Counted from the first letter of the stretch, positions 34,748-43,749 are shown. The stretch is 64,000 nucleotides of DNA from Cellulosimicrobium terreum (GCA_014803435.1 JACYFD010000001.1:558001-622000), one strand, 5' to 3'. The notes: generated by a model not told the origin, from the sequence alone. A program made the numbers and translations.

Positions 34748-35956
34748 TCACCTGACGACGGTCACCGTCGCTCCCGCGTCGTGGGTCGCGGCGAGCAGGT
34801 CGTCGAGACCGAACGCCTGCACCGGCCCGAGCGCCCCGCTGCCGCGGACTCCGCCCGCGGCAGCGCGCGCCGCGCCCCAGGCGAGGTAGCGCGCGGTGAG
34901 GTCGTACGGGTCGGGCCCGTCGAGGCGCACGCGGCGCAGCAGCTCGCCCGAGGCCGTGCGCGCGTCCGCCAGCACCCGTGTGCGCGACGTCGCCCTCGCC
35001 GTCGCGTCGGGCCCGCCGGTCGACCCGGACGATCGCGCGCGGGCGAGCTCGCGCAGGCCCGCCCCGACGCCGGGGACGCGCAGCGCGGCCGTCAGGACCG
35101 TCGTCGCGACGGGGACGAGCCGCACCGCCCGGCCCGAGACGCCCAGGACGACCTCGACGTCCCGCAGGCCCGGCGCGAGGTCCGGCAGGGCGAAGGGCTC
35201 GGTCCCGCCCGTCGTGATCCCCTGCACCCGGCGGCCCGGCCCCAGGTCGAACGTGACGACCCGCGCGGCCACCCGTTCGCTCCGCAGCCGGCCACCGCGC
35301 CACGCGTAGGACGGCTCCAGCGCGGCCGCCACGGTGCTCGCGCGCGTCCCGCCGCTGGTGGCCGCGCCCGCCGGGAAGTAGCCGATCTCCAGGCGTTCGG
35401 CCGCCGCGCCCTCGTCCTGCAGCGCGACCGCGCCCGCCACGTTCCCCGGCACCCAGTCGTGGCCGAACGCCGTCAGCAGCGCCGCACCGGTGCGCCCCGC
35501 CCGCGGTCCGTACTCCTCGAACATGCGGCGGATGAACGCCGGCTCGCCCGTCGAGTCCAGGTAGACCGCGCCCGCGTCGACCGCCGCCTCGACCGCAGGT
35601 CCTCCGTGGCGCCCGAACGGGCCCACCGTCGAGACCAGCACGTCGCCGCGCTCCACCAGCGCGCGCACGGACCGCGGGTCGTCGACGTCGGCCCGCACGG
35701 TCTCGATCGGGGCCGTCCCCTGCTCGGCGTGGCGGGGCCCGGGACGGGGCCCGGAGCCAAGGTCGGAGCCAAGGTCGGAGCCGCGGTCGGAGCCGCGCGC
35801 GAGGTCCGTGGCGAGGGCGTCCAGCCGGTCCTGCGAGCGTCCCGCGAGGACCGGGCGCGCCCCGAGCGCGACCAGCTCGTGCGCGACGAGCGAGCCGGTG
35901 TAACCCGTCGCGCCCAGCAGGACGATGCGCCCGGTCGCGGTGGTCGGGTCGTCCAT
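34748..35956 (-). CDS. Saccharopine-dehydrogenase-like NAD(P)-binding oxidoreductase
   Basis: 402 residues, ATG 35956. N-terminal Rossmann motif IVLLGATGYTGSLVAHELV, then VSTVGPFGRHGGPAVEAA and YLDSTGEPAFIRRMF, as in the saccharopine dehydrogenase/trans-acting enoyl reductase group. An insertion after residue about 52 reads GSDRGSDLGSDLGSG, encoded by near-identical repeats of GGAGCCAAGGTC at 35752-35800, and looks like slippage expansion in a loop. Substrate unknown. Confidence 0.82.
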   Translation of the reverse strand: MDDPTTATGRIVLLGATGYTGSLVAHELVALGARPVLAGRSQDRLDALATDLARGSDRGSDLGSDLGSGPRPGPRHAEQGTAPIETVRADVDDPRSVRALVERGDVLVSTVGPFGRHGGPAVEAAVDAGAVYLDSTGEPAFIRRMFEEYGPRAGRTGAALLTAFGHDWVPGNVAGAVALQDEGAAAERLEIGYFPAGAATSGGTRASTVAAALEPSYAWRGGRLRSERVAARVVTFDLGPGRRVQGITTGGTEPFALPDLAPGLRDVEVVLGVSGRAVRLVPVATTVLTAALRVPGVGAGLRELARARSSGSTGGPDATARATSRTRVLADARTASGELLRRVRLDGPDPYDLTARYLAWGAARAAAGGVRGSGALGPVQAFGLDDLLAATHDAGATVTVVR

Positions 35957-36069
35957 GCGGTGGCGCCTGCCCTTCTGCCGGGGATCGCGGGCTCACCCGA
36001 GCGTACGAGGTCGACGGACAGTAGGTTGTGTCAGTCAACGATGTGATCCCTCAGCGACGAGGAGTCGTC

Positions 36070-37374
36070 ATGAAGCCCATCCGCGCGGCATCGATCCTTG
36101 CGAGCGCCGTCGTCCTCACGCTCGCCACCGCACTGCCCGGCAGCGCGCACGGCGGCCAGGGCGGCGGCGGGCACGGGCACGGCCCGTTCGACCCCGGCAC
36201 GGTCTCCTTCACTCTCGACGGCACGGTGCTCGACGGCGGCGAGCAGGTCACGTCGGTGACGCTCGACCTGCGTCGCGTGCCGGGGATCCGGGCCGCGTCC
36301 GTGGACCCGTCAGACTTCTCGGTCCACGCGGTGGGCCGCCTGCCCGACGGCGTGGCGACCGGTGGCCCGTCGGACGTCGTCTTCGACGTGGACCGCGCCG
36401 TGACCGACGTCGACGTCACCCCGCACGGCCGCGTCCAGCTCACGCTCGCGGGCGGCAGCGGGGCCTCGACGCTCCAGTACCTCGGCAGCGCGGGGCGCAA
36501 CGTGCTGCTCGACCTCGAGTACACCCTCACGCAGGACGAGCCGATCGAGCTGCGCAACGGTCGCGAGGTGACCGTCGACCGGTTTCGACAGGGCGAGCTC
36601 GTCGACCCCGAGGTCGACGCGTTCTCGAGCGGCAAGACCCGCGACGGGCTGACGTATCGCCTCTACGAGCCGGCCCGGGCCCGCGGGGACCGGCCGCTCG
36701 TCGTCTGGCTGCACGGCAACGGCGAGGGCGGGCTCCCCGGGCTCTACCAGAACGAGGCCCAGCTGCGCGCGAACCGCGGTGCCCTCGGCTTCGCGACCTC
36801 CGAGGCGCAGAAGATCTTCCGCGGTGCGTACGTCGTCGCGCCCCAGGTCCCCGACACCTGGTACAACGCCGACGAGGCCGGCTACCGGGAACAGCTGCGC
36901 ACGCTCGTGGCCGAGCTGTCGCGAAGGTACGACATCGACCAGAGCCGCATCCACGTCGCCGGTGCGTCCGCCGGCGGGCTCATGTCGATCGAGCTCGTCG
37001 CGGCCTACCCGACGACGTTCGCGTCCCTGGTGTCCGTCGCTCCTGCGATCACCCTGTTCCGCGACCCGACCTACAACACCGACGCCGCGGAGGTCTCCCG
37101 CCTCGCCGACACCCCGACCTGGTTCATCCACTCCCGCGACGACGCCACGGTCCCCTACGACAAGTCGAGCGTCTGGGCGCACGACCTCCTGCCCGACTCC
37201 CTCATCACGCTCTACGACTCCGTCGAGTGGGACGGACAGGCCTACCCCGGCCACTTCTCCTGGATCTACCTCGCGCAGAACGACCCGACGACGGCGGACG
37301 GCACGTCCGTCTGGTCGTGGATGGCCGCGCAGTCACGCGAGGGCGGTGGGCACGGCCACGGTCACCGGGGATGA
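36070..37374 (+). CDS. Secreted esterase/peptidase of the alpha/beta-hydrolase fold
   Basis: 434 residues. ATG 36070 (behind GAGGAG) opens a signal peptide (ILASAVVLTLATALPGSAHG). An N-terminal beta domain (about 35-190) precedes an alpha/beta hydrolase (about 200-420) with PLVVWLHGNGEGG, IHVAGASAGGLMSIELVAAY (Ser nucleophile in GASAG), HSRDDATVPYDKS (Asp) and YPGHFSWIY (His). It resembles PHB-depolymerase/feruloyl-esterase-like and prolyl-oligopeptidase-like secreted enzymes. Both termini of the mature protein carry Gly/His runs (GGGHGHG), perhaps metal-binding. Confidence 0.85.
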   Translation: MKPIRAASILASAVVLTLATALPGSAHGGQGGGGHGHGPFDPGTVSFTLDGTVLDGGEQVTSVTLDLRRVPGIRAASVDPSDFSVHAVGRLPDGVATGGPSDVVFDVDRAVTDVDVTPHGRVQLTLAGGSGASTLQYLGSAGRNVLLDLEYTLTQDEPIELRNGREVTVDRFRQGELVDPEVDAFSSGKTRDGLTYRLYEPARARGDRPLVVWLHGNGEGGLPGLYQNEAQLRANRGALGFATSEAQKIFRGAYVVAPQVPDTWYNADEAGYREQLRTLVAELSRRYDIDQSRIHVAGASAGGLMSIELVAAYPTTFASLVSVAPAITLFRDPTYNTDAAEVSRLADTPTWFIHSRDDATVPYDKSSVWAHDLLPDSLITLYDSVEWDGQAYPGHFSWIYLAQNDPTTADGTSVWSWMAAQSREGGGHGHGHRG

Positions 37375-37498
37375 GTCCCGGGCGAGGGCAGGTGCGGTCG
37401 ACGGTCGAGCGTGTCGTGCGGGTGAATTCCCCCGATCCCCGGGCGCCCGGGCCGCGCGGCCCGTGACGCCGTCGGCATCCGTGCGGTACGAACGTGGC

Positions 37499-39166
37499 AT
37501 GCCGCACGCCTACCCGCCCGAGCCGAGCTTCCCCGACGACGGTGGCGCGGAGCGTGCGGTGTGGGACGCGCTGGGCTCTCAGCTACCCGACGACGCGGTG
37601 CTGTTCCATGGCGTCCACCTGCAGGAAGGGCCGCAGGAGTACGAGATCGACGTGATCGTCGCCTGGCCCGGCGTCGGGCTCGCCGCGCTCGAGGTCAAGG
37701 GCGGGCACGTCGACCGGGTCGACGGCATGTGGTTCCAGGGCAACGGGGAGCGACGGCACCGCATCGACCCGCTGAGCCAGGTGCAGGGCGCACGGCACGC
37801 GCTGCAGGCCCTGCTGCGGGACCGGGGGGTGTGGGCGGGCGACGCGCGCACCGCGCACATCGTCGCGCTGCCCCACCGGTACGTCCCTGCCGACTGGGCG
37901 ACGCTCGACCTGCCGCGCGACATGCTCGTGGACCGCGGCGACCTCGAGCGTCCCGGCGGCGTCGCGGCGCGCGTCAAGCACGCGATCGAGCGTCACGGGC
38001 AGGGCCACGCCCCGCTCGCGCCCGACGACGTCCCTGACCTCGTCGATGCGCTCGCCGGGGGATTCCCCAGCCAGGCGGAGCACCTGACGCGCGCGGCGGA
38101 GCACGAGACGAGGCTCGAGCAGATGACACGAGACCAGGCGCGTGTGCTCGACGCGCTCTCGGCGGTGCGGCGCATGCGCGTGGTCGGCGGGGCCGGGGCG
38201 GGCAAGACGTGGCTCGCGCTCGAGCAGGCACGACGGCGCGCGCGGGCGGGTGAGCGCGTCGCTCTGCTCTGCTACTCAAGAGGGCTCGGTCGCTACCTCG
38301 AGCGTGTCACCCAGACGTGGCCGCCGCGCGACCGTCCCGCCTACGTGGGACTGTTCCACGACCTGCCGCTGAGCTGGGGCGCCGAGCGCGGCGCAGACGA
38401 CGACCCGGACTACTGGGAGCGTCGGCTCCCCCTCGAGCTCGGTCGCCTCGCAGGGGAGCGGGCCCCGACCGAGCTGTTCGACGCCGTCGTCGTCGACGAG
38501 GCACAGGACTTCGGCGACCTCTGGTGGCCGTCGCTGCTCCAGTGCCTGCGCGAGCCGGACACCGGCGGCCTCTCCGTCTTCCTCGACGACGCCCAGCGCG
38601 TCTTCCCGCGCGCCGCCGAGGTCCCGCTCCAGCTGGTCCCCATCACCCTGCGCGAGAACCTGCGCTCGACCAAGCAGATCGCGCAGGTGTTCGGGGCGCT
38701 CTCGCCCGAGCAGATCACGCCGCGCGGCATGGACGGCCCACCCGTCCGGATCGTCGACGTGCCTGCGCCGGACGCCGTCGGTGCCGCCGACGACGCCGTC
38801 GACGCCCTTCTCGACGACGGCTGGGACCCCGGGCAGGTCGCCCTCCTCGCGACCGGCCGACGCCATCCCGAGCAGGTCAACGAGGTCTCCGTCGGCGGGT
38901 ACGCCGCCTACTGGGACGCGTTCTTCGCCGAGCAGGACGTGTTCTACGGGCACGTGCTCGGGTTCAAGGGGCTCGAGCGGCCCGTCGTCGTGCTGGCCGT
39001 CAACGGTGTCCGGGACGAGGCGCGGGCGCGCGAGATGCTCTACACCGGGCTGTCGCGCGCGAGGTCGTTGCTCGTCGTCGTGGGGGACCGGTCGTGGATC
39101 GAGGGCATCGGAGGCGAAGCTGTGCGACGCCGGCTCGCCCGAGCCCAGGAATGGACGCCCGCCTGA
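37499..39166 (+). CDS. NERD-domain UvrD/Rep-like helicase
   Basis: 555 residues from ATG 37499. NERD (nuclease-related) domain at about 10-125, including EYEIDVIVAWPGVGLAALEV and K (Asp and ExK-type residues conserved). An SF1 helicase core follows: Walker A GGAGAGKTWLA, DExx box VVVDEAQDF, LRENLRSTKQIAQVF (motif IV-like), and GFKGLERPVVVL...LYTGLSRARSLLVVVGD (motifs V-VI). The core is compact compared with full UvrD. NERD-helicases are suspected to act in DNA processing and are often near defence genes; the biochemical role is unproven. Confidence 0.88.
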   Translation: MPHAYPPEPSFPDDGGAERAVWDALGSQLPDDAVLFHGVHLQEGPQEYEIDVIVAWPGVGLAALEVKGGHVDRVDGMWFQGNGERRHRIDPLSQVQGARHALQALLRDRGVWAGDARTAHIVALPHRYVPADWATLDLPRDMLVDRGDLERPGGVAARVKHAIERHGQGHAPLAPDDVPDLVDALAGGFPSQAEHLTRAAEHETRLEQMTRDQARVLDALSAVRRMRVVGGAGAGKTWLALEQARRRARAGERVALLCYSRGLGRYLERVTQTWPPRDRPAYVGLFHDLPLSWGAERGADDDPDYWERRLPLELGRLAGERAPTELFDAVVVDEAQDFGDLWWPSLLQCLREPDTGGLSVFLDDAQRVFPRAAEVPLQLVPITLRENLRSTKQIAQVFGALSPEQITPRGMDGPPVRIVDVPAPDAVGAADDAVDALLDDGWDPGQVALLATGRRHPEQVNEVSVGGYAAYWDAFFAEQDVFYGHVLGFKGLERPVVVLAVNGVRDEARAREMLYTGLSRARSLLVVVGDRSWIEGIGGEAVRRRLARAQEWTPA

Positions 39167-39194
39167 GCCAGATGTTCATGGCAGGGTGGGGCCC

Positions 39195-39716
39195 ATGACG
39201 ACGCTCGCCCAGCTCCGCAAGGCCGCGCTCGCGCCGCCCGAGACGGTCGAGACGGAGCGGGGCGGGACCATCACGTTCCGGGTCCGCGAGGTCGGGTTCG
39301 TCTCCGTGACGGCGGGCCACGTCGTCCAGCTTCACCTCGCCGCCGACGACGTCGACCGCCTGCTCGCCGAGCACCCCGGCGTGTCCCGGCTGACCCGGGG
39401 CGAGTCCCTGCTGGGTGCACGCGTGCCGCTCGCCGACGTCAACGGGCAGCAGCTCAACCACTGGGTCCGTCGCGCCTGGCTGCACCGGTCGCCGAAGCGC
39501 CTCGCGGCGTCCGTCGCCGCGCGAGACGCCGCCGCGCCCGGGCAGGTCGGGGACCTGCCCGCCTCCATCGGCGGCCCGGCGACACGCGCGCTCGCCGGTG
39601 CGGGCCTCACGTCGCTGTCCGACGTCGCGCGGCTGAGCGACGCGGACCTGCTGGCCCTGCACGGGGTCGGGCCCAAGGCCGTGCGGATCTTGCGGGCGGA
39701 GCTCGCCGGTCGCTGA
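39195..39716 (+). CDS. MmcQ/YjbR-like protein with C-terminal helix-hairpin-helix
   Basis: 173 residues, ATG 39195. The N-terminal part (ITFRVREVGFVSVTAGHVVQ... and NHWVRRAWLHRSPKRLA) resembles MmcQ/YjbR-type DNA-binding folds. The last 50 residues, GPATRALAGAGLTSLSDVA and LLALHGVGPKAVRILRAEL, are a helix-hairpin-helix like those of RNA polymerase alpha-CTD or DNA-repair proteins. It is probably nucleic-acid binding. It ends inside a hairpin shared with the convergent SIR2 gene. Confidence 0.72.
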   Translation: MTTLAQLRKAALAPPETVETERGGTITFRVREVGFVSVTAGHVVQLHLAADDVDRLLAEHPGVSRLTRGESLLGARVPLADVNGQQLNHWVRRAWLHRSPKRLAASVAARDAAAPGQVGDLPASIGGPATRALAGAGLTSLSDVARLSDADLLALHGVGPKAVRILRAELAGR

Positions 39717-39746
39717 CCGGCACCGGGAGAGCGCTGGTCAGCGACC
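39708..39746. terminator. Hairpin containing both convergent stop codons
   Basis: GGTCGCTGACC (39708-39718) and GGTCAGCGACC (39736-39746) are perfect complements. The arms contain the last codons and stop codons of both convergent genes, so each protein ends in Gly-Arg. It probably terminates both transcripts. Confidence 0.75.
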
Positions 39747-41429
39747 GCTCGTCCCGGCGCCGAACTGGTCGAGCGCGTCGGCGAGCTGGGCCCAGGCGTC
39801 GCTGTCGCCGAGCCGGCGGGCGGCCGTGGCCGCCTCGCGCACCTGTGCGACGAGCGCCGCCGCCTCGTCGCCGCGCTCCTCGGCGTACCGGCCGTCGAGG
39901 AGATGAGGGGCATCACGCTCCGCGTGCATCGCGACGACGTCGAGGAACACCGTGAGCGCCCGCGCCGCCCGGCGTCGCTCGGCCGCCTCGCGGTCGCGTC
40001 GATCGTCGTCCGACTCGGTGAGCCCGGGTGACGGTGGCGGCGGGGCACCGGCCCGGTCGTCGGCGCCCAGGGTCGGGACGACGACGTCGAACCGGCCCTT
40101 CCACAGGCGGCTGAACGCCGCGTCGTCGGCGAGGTGGACGACGGTGCCGATCTCGGGGGTGACCGGGTCGACCGTCTCGATGCTCGCGCGGAGACCGGCG
40201 ACCTCGTAGGCGAAGCGCAAGAGGTTGTCGTCGGTCATCGACGCACCCACGACGAGCAGGTGCTTCGTCATCATGAGCGACTGCACGAGCGCGCCGACCG
40301 GCTTCCAGCGGGAGTCGTAGTGCACGAACGAGCTGCGGGACAGCACGATCGAGTCCGGGTGGTCCACGTCGCCGTGCATCTTGAGCAGCCACGGTCGGTC
40401 CGAGCTGGTGCGGTCCCACGGCAGGGTGTCGACGACGGCGCGATGGTCCTCGGCAGAGTGCCCCACCGTCGCGGTCACGGCGTGCTCGTAGAGCTGGTCG
40501 TAGTTCGTCGTCGCTGCCTCGCGCACGCGCATGCTCGCGAGAAGGGTGTGGGCGAGGCTGGGCCGGGCGGACGCGCCGCGGATGATCGTCCGGACCCGGC
40601 CGCCCAGAGCCTTCTGCGCGTCCGCCTTGGCGCGAGCGGAACGCTCCGCGAGCGCGACCTGCACCAGCTCGGCCTGCTCGAGCGGTCCCAGGTCGCCGAT
40701 GCGTCGCACGACGTCCTCGTCCAGTCCCAGCCGTGCGACGAGCTCGCTGAGGAGCGTGCTCCACGACGGCAGCCCCGCGGCGATGCTCACGCCGGCGCCG
40801 AAGAACAGCGCGAGGTCGCCTGCGGCCGCGTATCGCCCGAGGCGTTCGGCGCGTGCGGCATGCTCCACGCTCAGGTCGGACGCGTGCGCGAGCGACCGAC
40901 GCCTGTGCTGCAGGGCCGAGTAGTCCGCCCGGTTCGACGCGACGAGGGCGACGTCCACGCCGAGGTCGTGTGCAGCGTCGTGCAGGGTGCTCAGGAGCGC
41001 GGAGATGACTTGACCGCGGCGCAGGCGGTGGCCTCCGTATCCCGTCCCGACCACCGGCAGCGCGACGAGCGGCAGATCACGCCCGAGCTCCCGGGCCGAC
41101 GCGCGCAGGTGCTCGCCGGACCGTTCCACGATCGCGGTGAGCACCCGGAGCGCGGCGTCACCGACCCCTTCCGGCGTCGAGGCGATCGTGTCGAGGAACC
41201 AGACCTCGGGCCGCTGGCGCCCGCCGCGCCGCGACGAGCGCGCAGGCAGTGCCGCGCCGGTGCCCCACCCGTCCGGCCTCACCTGCGACCACGTGCTCTC
41301 CGGGGCCAGGCCGGCGGCGTCGCGCCACCAGCGCTCGACGTGGAAGCCGGCGTCCGTCGGGACGACGACGGCGTCCGCGCTCAGTGCTTCCAGACGGCCG
41401 TTGACGACGAAGAGGTGCCCGGGAGCCAT
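39738..41429 (-). CDS. SIR2-domain protein with N-terminal macro-like domain (putative defence NADase)
   Basis: 563 residues from ATG 41429, overlapping the upstream gene stop (ATGA). N-terminal domain (about 1-175) reads like a macro/SLOG-type ligand-binding fold (ADAVVVPTDAGFHVE ... ALPVVGTGYGGHRLRRGQ). The SIR2 domain (about 195-430) has FFGAGVSIAAGLPSW (GAG, about 211), ATTNYD (about 306-311), KMHGDVDHPDS (catalytic His about 352) and VVGASMTDDNLLRF. The C-terminal 110 residues are helical and charged. SIR2-like proteins in bacterial immunity degrade NAD+ during infection. The pairing with a DUF6308 gene is discussed in findings. Confidence 0.85.
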   Translation of the reverse strand: MAPGHLFVVNGRLEALSADAVVVPTDAGFHVERWWRDAAGLAPESTWSQVRPDGWGTGAALPARSSRRGGRQRPEVWFLDTIASTPEGVGDAALRVLTAIVERSGEHLRASARELGRDLPLVALPVVGTGYGGHRLRRGQVISALLSTLHDAAHDLGVDVALVASNRADYSALQHRRRSLAHASDLSVEHAARAERLGRYAAAGDLALFFGAGVSIAAGLPSWSTLLSELVARLGLDEDVVRRIGDLGPLEQAELVQVALAERSARAKADAQKALGGRVRTIIRGASARPSLAHTLLASMRVREAATTNYDQLYEHAVTATVGHSAEDHRAVVDTLPWDRTSSDRPWLLKMHGDVDHPDSIVLSRSSFVHYDSRWKPVGALVQSLMMTKHLLVVGASMTDDNLLRFAYEVAGLRASIETVDPVTPEIGTVVHLADDAAFSRLWKGRFDVVVPTLGADDRAGAPPPPSPGLTESDDDRRDREAAERRRAARALTVFLDVVAMHAERDAPHLLDGRYAEERGDEAAALVAQVREAATAARRLGDSDAWAQLADALDQFGAGTSGR

Positions 41430-42094
41430 CAGGCGGCGTCGAGCGTGTCCGAGGCCGTGGCCGGCTCGAGGTGCCTGTGCTCCATCCACACGGCGACGTC
41501 GAAGACCCGCAGCGCCGAGATGTCGTCACCGATCCCGGACTCGGCACGCAGCGAGAGGAGGTGCTCGTGGAGTCCGCGGTCCTCTGCGCGCAGCGAGGCG
41601 TGGAGCGCCTCCCAGAACGAGGCGGTGGGGCGGACGGCCGAGCGGACGACGGCGTCGTAGACGGGGACGAGCCGCGGACGCTTGCGAGCGAGCAGCTTCC
41701 CGGCCGTCACCCATCCGATGCCGTGGATGTCGCGCAGCGCGGTCCAGAGTCGTGTCGCCGCCCAGCCCTCCGGGATCTCGTCGAGCGCCACCAGGTCGAC
41801 GTCCCGAGGAATCTCTTCGAGCAGGCCCGCGAACTCGTCGGCACGCGACTCGAGGAGTTGGATCGCGCCGTGCGGCGGGACGTTCACCGACAGCAACGAG
41901 ACCGCGACCAGATCTTCCGCCGTGAACCGGTTCGCGACCTCTGGCCGATCGCCGCCGCCGCCGAGCCGTTCGAAGCGTGATCCGGTCCAGCCCGTCGTGC
42001 CGTCGACCGGAGCAAAGTATCTCCGCAGGTGGCTCACTGCCGCGGCCGTGTGCTCGGGTTTCACGATGTCAGGGACGGTCAGCGTCGAGGTCAC
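41429..42094 (-). CDS. DUF6308-family protein
   Basis: 221 residues, ATG 42094. Conserved-looking blocks: GWTGSRFERLGGGGDRPEVA, NRFTAEDLVAVSLLSVNVPP, HGIGWVTAGKLLARKRPRLV, PVYDAVVRSAV and ALRVFDVAVWMEH. The HGIGWVTAGKLLARKRP stretch resembles a helix-hairpin-helix. I recall this pattern as DUF6308, an uncharacterised actinobacterial family. Its stop overlaps the SIR2 start, so the two are co-translated. Confidence 0.75.
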   Translation of the reverse strand: MTSTLTVPDIVKPEHTAAAVSHLRRYFAPVDGTTGWTGSRFERLGGGGDRPEVANRFTAEDLVAVSLLSVNVPPHGAIQLLESRADEFAGLLEEIPRDVDLVALDEIPEGWAATRLWTALRDIHGIGWVTAGKLLARKRPRLVPVYDAVVRSAVRPTASFWEALHASLRAEDRGLHEHLLSLRAESGIGDDISALRVFDVAVWMEHRHLEPATASDTLDAA

Positions 42095-42166
42095 GCCGTC
42101 ACCGTAGACACGGGGGGACCGCAGGAGCGGGACACGCCACGGGTGAAGTCCGGGGCATCTCTTGCG

Positions 42167-42187
42167 TATGTGCAGTTACTGCACATA
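42167..42187. promoter_or_regulatory. Perfect palindrome just upstream of an HTH-like gene
   Basis: Arms TATGTGCAGT (42167-42176) and ACTGCACATA (42178-42187) are perfectly complementary around one central T. The site ends 10 bases before ATG 42198 and lies between divergent genes (41429-42094 minus; 42198 plus). Position and symmetry suggest an autoregulatory operator, possibly also controlling the SIR2 operon. Confidence 0.65.
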
Positions 42188-42197
42188 ACCTGCTCTC

Positions 42198-42587
42198 ATG
42201 AGCTCGAGCTCCGTACGCAGATCTCGCCCCCGTCTCGACGCCGCCCGCGCAGCGCTGGAGGAGGCGTCGGTGGCTGCGCCGGGCGAGGCGGTCGAGCCGC
42301 TCGCCCGGGCGCGCGGTCTCCTCGACGCTGCGCTCGACGAGGCGATGGCCGAGTCGCTGCTCGCCGGGTCGTCGATGCGGTCCGTGGCGGAGGACGCGGG
42401 CGTCGCGCCCAACACCGTGCCGCCGCGCGTCGGGCGGACCGAGACGCTCGGGGGCTACTCCGGGCCCGACGGCCGCGTCTCGGCCGAGGGCGTCACCCGC
42501 GCCCGTTACGACAGGGAGCGCGGCACGCCCCCGCCGGCCGCGCCGTCGTCCACCGAGCCGCTGCGTTTCCGCCGCCGCCGCGGCTGA
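42198..42587 (+). CDS. Small HTH-like protein
   Basis: 129 residues. Helical first half (LDAARAALEEASVAAPGEAV, ARGLLDAALDEAMAESLLAG), then SSMRSVAEDAGVAPNTVPPR, which looks like a helix-turn-helix, then a disordered basic tail (RYDRERGTPPPAAPSSTEPL, RFRRRRG). No family recognised. The adjacent palindrome supports a DNA-binding role. Confidence 0.65.
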   Translation: MSSSSVRRSRPRLDAARAALEEASVAAPGEAVEPLARARGLLDAALDEAMAESLLAGSSMRSVAEDAGVAPNTVPPRVGRTETLGGYSGPDGRVSAEGVTRARYDRERGTPPPAAPSSTEPLRFRRRRG

Positions 42588-42636
42588 ACCACCCGCTCAG
42601 CAGAACCCGACCAGCAGCACGACGAAGGGAACCGCC

Positions 42637-43680
42637 ATGTCCGACAACACCCTCACCCATCTCGCCATGCTGCTCGACCGGTCCGGCTCGATGCAGTCGA
42701 TCAAGGCCGCCACCGAGCAGGGGTTCGACCTGTTCCTCGCGGAGCAGCGCGAGGCGCCGGGCCGCTGCACGGTCACGCTCGCGCAGTTCGACAACGAGTA
42801 CGAGGAGGTCTACACCGACCTCGACATCCGCGAGGTCCCGCCGCTCGACCTGCGTCCGCGCGGCATGACGGCGCTGCTCGACTCGATCGGGCGGCTCGTT
42901 CAGACGATCGCTCTGCGCATCGCGCAGCTCCCGGAGGAGGAGCGTCCGGGCGCCGTGATCGTCGGCATCATGACCGACGGCCTGGAGAACGCGTCGAAGG
43001 AGTTCACACACGCCGCGATCAAGGCGCTCGTCACCGAGCGCGAGGAGACGTTCGGCTGGACGTTCCTCTACATGGGCGCCAACCAGGACGCCATCGAGGT
43101 CGGCGCGTCCCTCGGCGTGAAGCGTGAGCGGTCCCTCACGTACGACACGGCGAACGTCGACCAGGCATACGCCGCGACGTCGCGCAGCATGGCTGCGATG
43201 CGTGTTGCCGTGTTCGCTGGCGCTCCGACCGCTGCGGCCCGCGACCAGCACGCCGGGTACACGGAGGCCGAGCGGCGCAGCGCCGCCGCACCCCGCGGGT
43301 CGGCACGTGGGGCCAATGACGGGACCAAGGCGTCGCCCTTCTCCGAGGCCGAGCTGCTCGCGCACCTGCGCGGCTGGCTCGCCACGAAGGAGAAGACGGT
43401 CGGCGACGTGGGGAAGTACGGGGGTCGTGCGGTGCTGTTCGCGGTGCTCGGCGGCGTGCCGGTGTTCATCAACGCCGACAGCTCGCGTGCGGCCGTGCAG
43501 GAGCTCGTCGACTCCTCGGCCCGCGGCCCGGTCCGGTGGTCGGTCATCGCGAACCGGACGGGTCAACTCAACAAGGTGACCTTCCGGCCCGACGGCGCCC
43601 GCGTCCCCGGGTTCTACTGCTACACCCGCGACGTCCAGCCGGCCGCCGGCTCGATGGGTGCGGTCACCACCGCACGCTGA
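42637..43680 (+). CDS. vWA-domain protein
   Basis: 347 residues from ATG 42637 with GAAGGGA upstream. The von Willebrand A domain (about 5-190) has an intact MIDAS start, LAMLLDRSGSMQSIK, a Thr in RGMTALLDSIG and the Asp of IVGIMTDGLENASKEF. The rest includes a hydrophilic linker (about 195-230) and a C-terminal domain with KYGGRAVLFAVLGGVPVFIN. No signal peptide or membrane helix, so it is cytoplasmic. vWA proteins scaffold metal-dependent protein complexes; partners are unknown. Confidence 0.83.
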   Translation: MSDNTLTHLAMLLDRSGSMQSIKAATEQGFDLFLAEQREAPGRCTVTLAQFDNEYEEVYTDLDIREVPPLDLRPRGMTALLDSIGRLVQTIALRIAQLPEEERPGAVIVGIMTDGLENASKEFTHAAIKALVTEREETFGWTFLYMGANQDAIEVGASLGVKRERSLTYDTANVDQAYAATSRSMAAMRVAVFAGAPTAAARDQHAGYTEAERRSAAAPRGSARGANDGTKASPFSEAELLAHLRGWLATKEKTVGDVGKYGGRAVLFAVLGGVPVFINADSSRAAVQELVDSSARGPVRWSVIANRTGQLNKVTFRPDGARVPGFYCYTRDVQPAAGSMGAVTTAR

Positions 43681-43749
43681 GTGCCCGACGGCGCGGGCGG
43701 GCCGCGGAGTGCGACCCGTCCCGCGCGTGGAAGTCGATCGAGGAGAGCG

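Noticed and set aside
39738-42094. Thoeris system
   Set aside because: A SIR2-like gene is present, but no TIR-domain gene is nearby.
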